Below are positions 61,762-64,000 of a stretch of DNA of 64,000 nucleotides, piece after piece. A model generated the notes under the pieces. That model had not been told where the DNA came from and searched no databases. It saw only the letters and a program-made list of their open reading frames with translations. Each line of letters opens with the position of its first letter. Within the stretch, counting starts at the first letter, position 1. This DNA comes from Aminipila terrae (GTDB lineage: Bacteria > Bacillota > Clostridia > Peptostreptococcales > Anaerovoracaceae). Location of the stretch: positions 1,116,001 through 1,180,000 of the forward strand of contig NZ_CP047591.1 of NCBI RefSeq assembly GCF_010120715.1. The letters are read 5' to 3'. Both the position numbers and the translations under genes were made by a program.

Positions 61762-61789
61762 TAAAGGTTTTGCCAGTGACAGCCGATAT
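61762..61789 (+). promoter_or_regulatory. Sigma-28 promoter of flgM
   Basis: TAAA (61762-61765), 16 bp, then GCCGATAT (61782-61789). The consensus is TAAA-N15-GCCGATAA, so this is one base from consensus in the -10 and one base in spacing. The -10 ends 46 nt before the flgM start. The sigma factor for it is encoded at 46544-47325. Confidence 0.85.
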
Positions 61790-61835
61790 ATAAAATAAGG
61801 TTTTATAAACTAAACAGAACAAAGAGGTGTTTATT

Positions 61836-62147
61836 ATGAAAATTACGGGGAATTATTTCAATACCCAGATAAATAAAAAGAATATTCAGAGTCCGTCTAC
61901 TGTTGAAAAAACAGGGTTTAAAGAACATCTTCAAAGTATGGACTCTATCACAATCAGTGCATCAAGAGAACAAATTGCCGAAGCACAGTTTGTGAATAAA
62001 CTGAAGAGCCAGATTGGCGCTGATGTTAAATCTGGTACGCCTGCTGAAGAACTGGATAATCTGGCAGATCAAATTTCAAAGGGTCAATATGAAATCGGTG
62101 CCAATGAAATAGCGAAGAAAATCTTATTAGCCGGAAGTGAATCCTAA
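61836..62147 (+). CDS. flgM: Anti-sigma-28 factor FlgM
   Basis: FlgM holds the flagellar sigma factor inactive until the hook is complete. The 103-residue protein starts at ATG 61836 (MKITGNYFNTQ), 8 nt after AGAGG; a GTG nine bases earlier lies in that site. It has a disordered N-terminal half and the C-terminal sigma-binding helices (ISASREQIAEAQFVNKL, ADQISKGQYEIGANEIAKKIL), which is the family signature. It is behind the sigma-28 promoter, so it is under feedback control. Confidence 0.93.
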   Translation: MKITGNYFNTQINKKNIQSPSTVEKTGFKEHLQSMDSITISASREQIAEAQFVNKLKSQIGADVKSGTPAEELDNLADQISKGQYEIGANEIAKKILLAGSES

Positions 62148-62186
62148 ACCGTTAATATTTTGATATGACTTAAGGGGAACTTAAAG

Positions 62187-62684
62187 ATGAATAATTATAT
62201 GGAGATTAAAGAAATTATAGATGAATATATCAAATTAATGGATAAACTCATCGGTTTTGAGCAGGAAAAGTTAAAAGCTGTGGAAACTAAAAATATCGAG
62301 CATCTGGACAGCTTTTTAAATGAAGAACAAGTTTACCTTCTGCAGCTTAGAGGTCTGGATCAGAAAAGAGAAACTATCCTGAAAAAGTCTGGCATGGAAG
62401 GGTTAACATATAGACAGATTATAAATGGGATTGACAGTTCCCAATCCTCTGTTAGAAGTGAATTGGAAGATTCTTATGAGATTTTATCGGTTAAGACCAA
62501 TCAATTTAAAGAAATAATCAATACCATTAAAACTTATATAGATTTAAGGCTCCACACCATTGAAGCGTTCATGGAAAGATTCGGAGCTCCCCCTTCTCAG
62601 GATGCAGGTGCAGGCATTTATGACAAGATTGCCGGCCAAAGCAGTTCCAATAATGCCAGCAGATTTAGATCAACTAAAGTTTAG
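62187..62684 (+). CDS. flgN: Flagellar export chaperone FlgN
   Basis: FlgN escorts FlgK and FlgL to the export gate. The 165-residue protein is a helical bundle: YIKLMDKLIGFEQEKLKAVETK near the start, RGLDQKRETILKKSG, and the long helix FKEIINTIKTYIDLRLHTIEAF. It lies between flgM and flgK, 39 nt and 17 nt away, a standard gene order. Confidence 0.9.
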   Translation: MNNYMEIKEIIDEYIKLMDKLIGFEQEKLKAVETKNIEHLDSFLNEEQVYLLQLRGLDQKRETILKKSGMEGLTYRQIINGIDSSQSSVRSELEDSYEILSVKTNQFKEIINTIKTYIDLRLHTIEAFMERFGAPPSQDAGAGIYDKIAGQSSSNNASRFRSTKV

Positions 62685-62701
62685 AATATACGGAGGATAA
62701 C

Positions 62702-64000
62702 ATGTTAAGATCAACATTTTACTCTTTTACAACAGCCCTGAGAGGCTTAAATACAGCACAGAAGCAGCTGGATATAACTGGACAGAATATTTCCAACGTA
62801 AGTACAACCGGATATACCCGCCAACGAGCTGATGTTTATTCTGCTGCTGCCGGCGGTTATGGAGATAAATATGGTACCCGTTCTTCTACCCAGGTAGGCC
62901 AAGGGGTCATTGTGGGCAGTATATCTCAAAGCCGTGATCCTTTTCTTGATGTACGTTATAGAAAAGAAGCCGCTAATCTAGGGGAACAGCAATCAAAATT
63001 AGACTCATTAAATGACCTTTCTTCTGTTTTTGATGAAATAGAAAATAAAGGACTTATGACCACCTTTAATGACTTTGTTTCAAAGCTCCAATCTTTAGCA
63101 GGAAATGCAAATAGCTCCGAGTTTGATAAGATTGCCAGAAATGCTGCCTCTACACTGATTAAGCAGTTTAACCAGTATTCCAGTCAGATAGCCACTGTCC
63201 GCCAGGAAAAAGAATATAATCTGAAAGAAGTTACCTGCAAATCGCTGAATGATTTAATGACCAATATATCACAATTAAATAAAAGCATCCGTGAGGTTCA
63301 GAGTAATGGCGGACCAGCTTTGGAGTTGAAAGATGAAAGGAATCTACTTCTGGATCAGCTTTCAGATTATATGAAGATTGATGTTCAATATAATCCCAAA
63401 GAAGTAGCCGGTGGTATCATTGTGGATGATGTCTCTATTAGCATGGTGGGCGAAGACGGAACAAAACAGCCTCTTATTTATAATGACAGTGCTGCTACAT
63501 TTAACGTTAAAACCAAAGGAGCAGATGGTACGGACAGAGCTATTGTAACCATTGATAATTCTGCACTGCCTGCAAAACAGGCCATAACAGAAATTAATGA
63601 TTTGCTTCATTCCATATCCATCAGCAATAATACCCTTCAGGCTATAAATAATGATTTAGCCAAATTGTACCCTAATGATCCTGATGCAAATCCTGCCGGA
63701 TCTGCTCTGGATTATAAGAGACTCTCTGCTAAAATTACTACGGTGACAAATTCCATAAGTGCATCAGGAGGTTTAGATGACCAGATTACAGCAGCTACAA
63801 CTGCCATCGCCAATGCACAAAAAGCACTGAATGATAAACTCGCGGATACCACAAACCCGCCTACCGCAAATGATATAAAAACTTTAAGTAAAACCCTCTC
63901 TGATGCCATTGTTGCCCAGGCAGGACTTGTTTCCAAAAGAGATGCAGCCATTAAAGAAAAAGAACTTCTTAACAGTTATAACGATAAAGCAACTTCATAC
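62702..64000 (+). CDS. flgK: Hook-associated protein 1 (FlgK), truncated at window edge
   Basis: FlgK joins hook and filament. The first 433 codons are present and run in frame to the last base. It begins MLRSTFYSFTTALRGLNTAQ, then the rod/hook signature NISNVSTTGYTRQRADV, and RKEAANLGEQQSKLDSL further on. A helical segment rich in Ala, Asn and Asp (about 330-430, for example ATTAIANAQKALNDKLAD) looks like a coiled insertion and may enlarge the variable outer domain. Its start ATG follows GGAGG by 6 nt. The remainder lies beyond the window. Confidence 0.95.
   Translation, partial: MLRSTFYSFTTALRGLNTAQKQLDITGQNISNVSTTGYTRQRADVYSAAAGGYGDKYGTRSSTQVGQGVIVGSISQSRDPFLDVRYRKEAANLGEQQSKLDSLNDLSSVFDEIENKGLMTTFNDFVSKLQSLAGNANSSEFDKIARNAASTLIKQFNQYSSQIATVRQEKEYNLKEVTCKSLNDLMTNISQLNKSIREVQSNGGPALELKDERNLLLDQLSDYMKIDVQYNPKEVAGGIIVDDVSISMVGEDGTKQPLIYNDSAATFNVKTKGADGTDRAIVTIDNSALPAKQAITEINDLLHSISISNNTLQAINNDLAKLYPNDPDANPAGSALDYKRLSAKITTVTNSISASGGLDDQITAATTAIANAQKALNDKLADTTNPPTANDIKTLSKTLSDAIVAQAGLVSKRDAAIKEKELLNSYNDKATSY

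Noticed and set aside
1..64000. Insertion sequences, prophage, CRISPR arrays, integrons
   Set aside because: No transposase or integrase motif, no direct-repeat array and no terminal inverted repeats with target duplications were found on reading both strands.

Overview
The window is an AT-rich, Gram-positive-type chromosome segment from a motile member of the Clostridia (Bacillota). Evidence for this: Shine-Dalgarno sites are strong (AAGGAGG) throughout; ribosomal protein S14 is the short four-cysteine form; the flagellar genes include the flhO/flhP pair, CheC and CheD; an SLH-domain surface protein, M23 and L,D-transpeptidase wall enzymes, an ECF transporter module and a TGS-linked uridine-kinase-like protein are present. 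No insertion sequence, prophage, CRISPR array or rRNA gene was seen.

Layout. 1-5.4 kb: a truncated stalk-domain protein, tRNA-Gly(GCC), plsC, an aminotransferase, an M23 peptidase, trmB and an L,D-transpeptidase. 5.4-7.9 kb: ecfA1-ecfA2-ecfT, the shared energizing module for vitamin and metal uptake. 8.3-24.1 kb: a full S10-spc-alpha ribosomal operon on the minus strand, rpsJ to rplQ with secY, adk, map, infA and rpoA, preceded by a sigma-A promoter and a leader of about 230 nt and closed by a strong terminator. 24.3-29.9 kb: nucleoside/sugar kinases, small proteins, a PHP phosphoesterase, a DJ-1 protein and a membrane protein. 30-35.6 kb: a BMP-type nucleoside ABC importer beside xpt (purine salvage). 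35.6-64 kb: motility. This part holds fliD-fliS-fliT-like; a ParA / ComFB-domain / Rec-HD-GYP cassette; flgB-flhA-sigma-flgF/G-like-fapA-cheC-cheD on the minus strand; a 1521-residue SLH protein; cheA-cheR-cheB-FtsA-like on the plus strand; and flgM-flgN-flgK behind a clear sigma-28 promoter.

How the parts fit. The flagellar sigma factor and its anti-sigma factor FlgM are both here. FlgM is expressed from a promoter of the TAAA-N16-GCCGATAT type, which closes the usual feedback loop. CheA (with a fused CheW-like tail), CheR, CheB, CheC and CheD give most of the adaptation machinery, while cheY, a separate cheW, flagellin and most basal-body genes must lie elsewhere. The most interesting group is the ParA + ComFB-domain protein + HD-GYP phosphodiesterase cassette, which could link cyclic-di-GMP to placement of the motility or chemotaxis apparatus. 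An actin-family (FtsA-like) ATPase in the chemotaxis operon is a second candidate positioning or scaffold protein.

Sequence quality. Ten genes (ecfA1, ecfA2, rpsJ, the pfkB-type kinase, the uridine-kinase-like gene, the PHP gene, nupP, fliD twice, the flagellar sigma gene, flhA) are each broken by an apparent loss of one base in a short homopolymer, eleven events in all. Adding one base at each site restores a full-length family-typical protein and a length divisible by three. Because essential rpsJ is among them, systematic homopolymer undercalling in the assembly is the simplest reading. These genes are listed at full extent with the break position.
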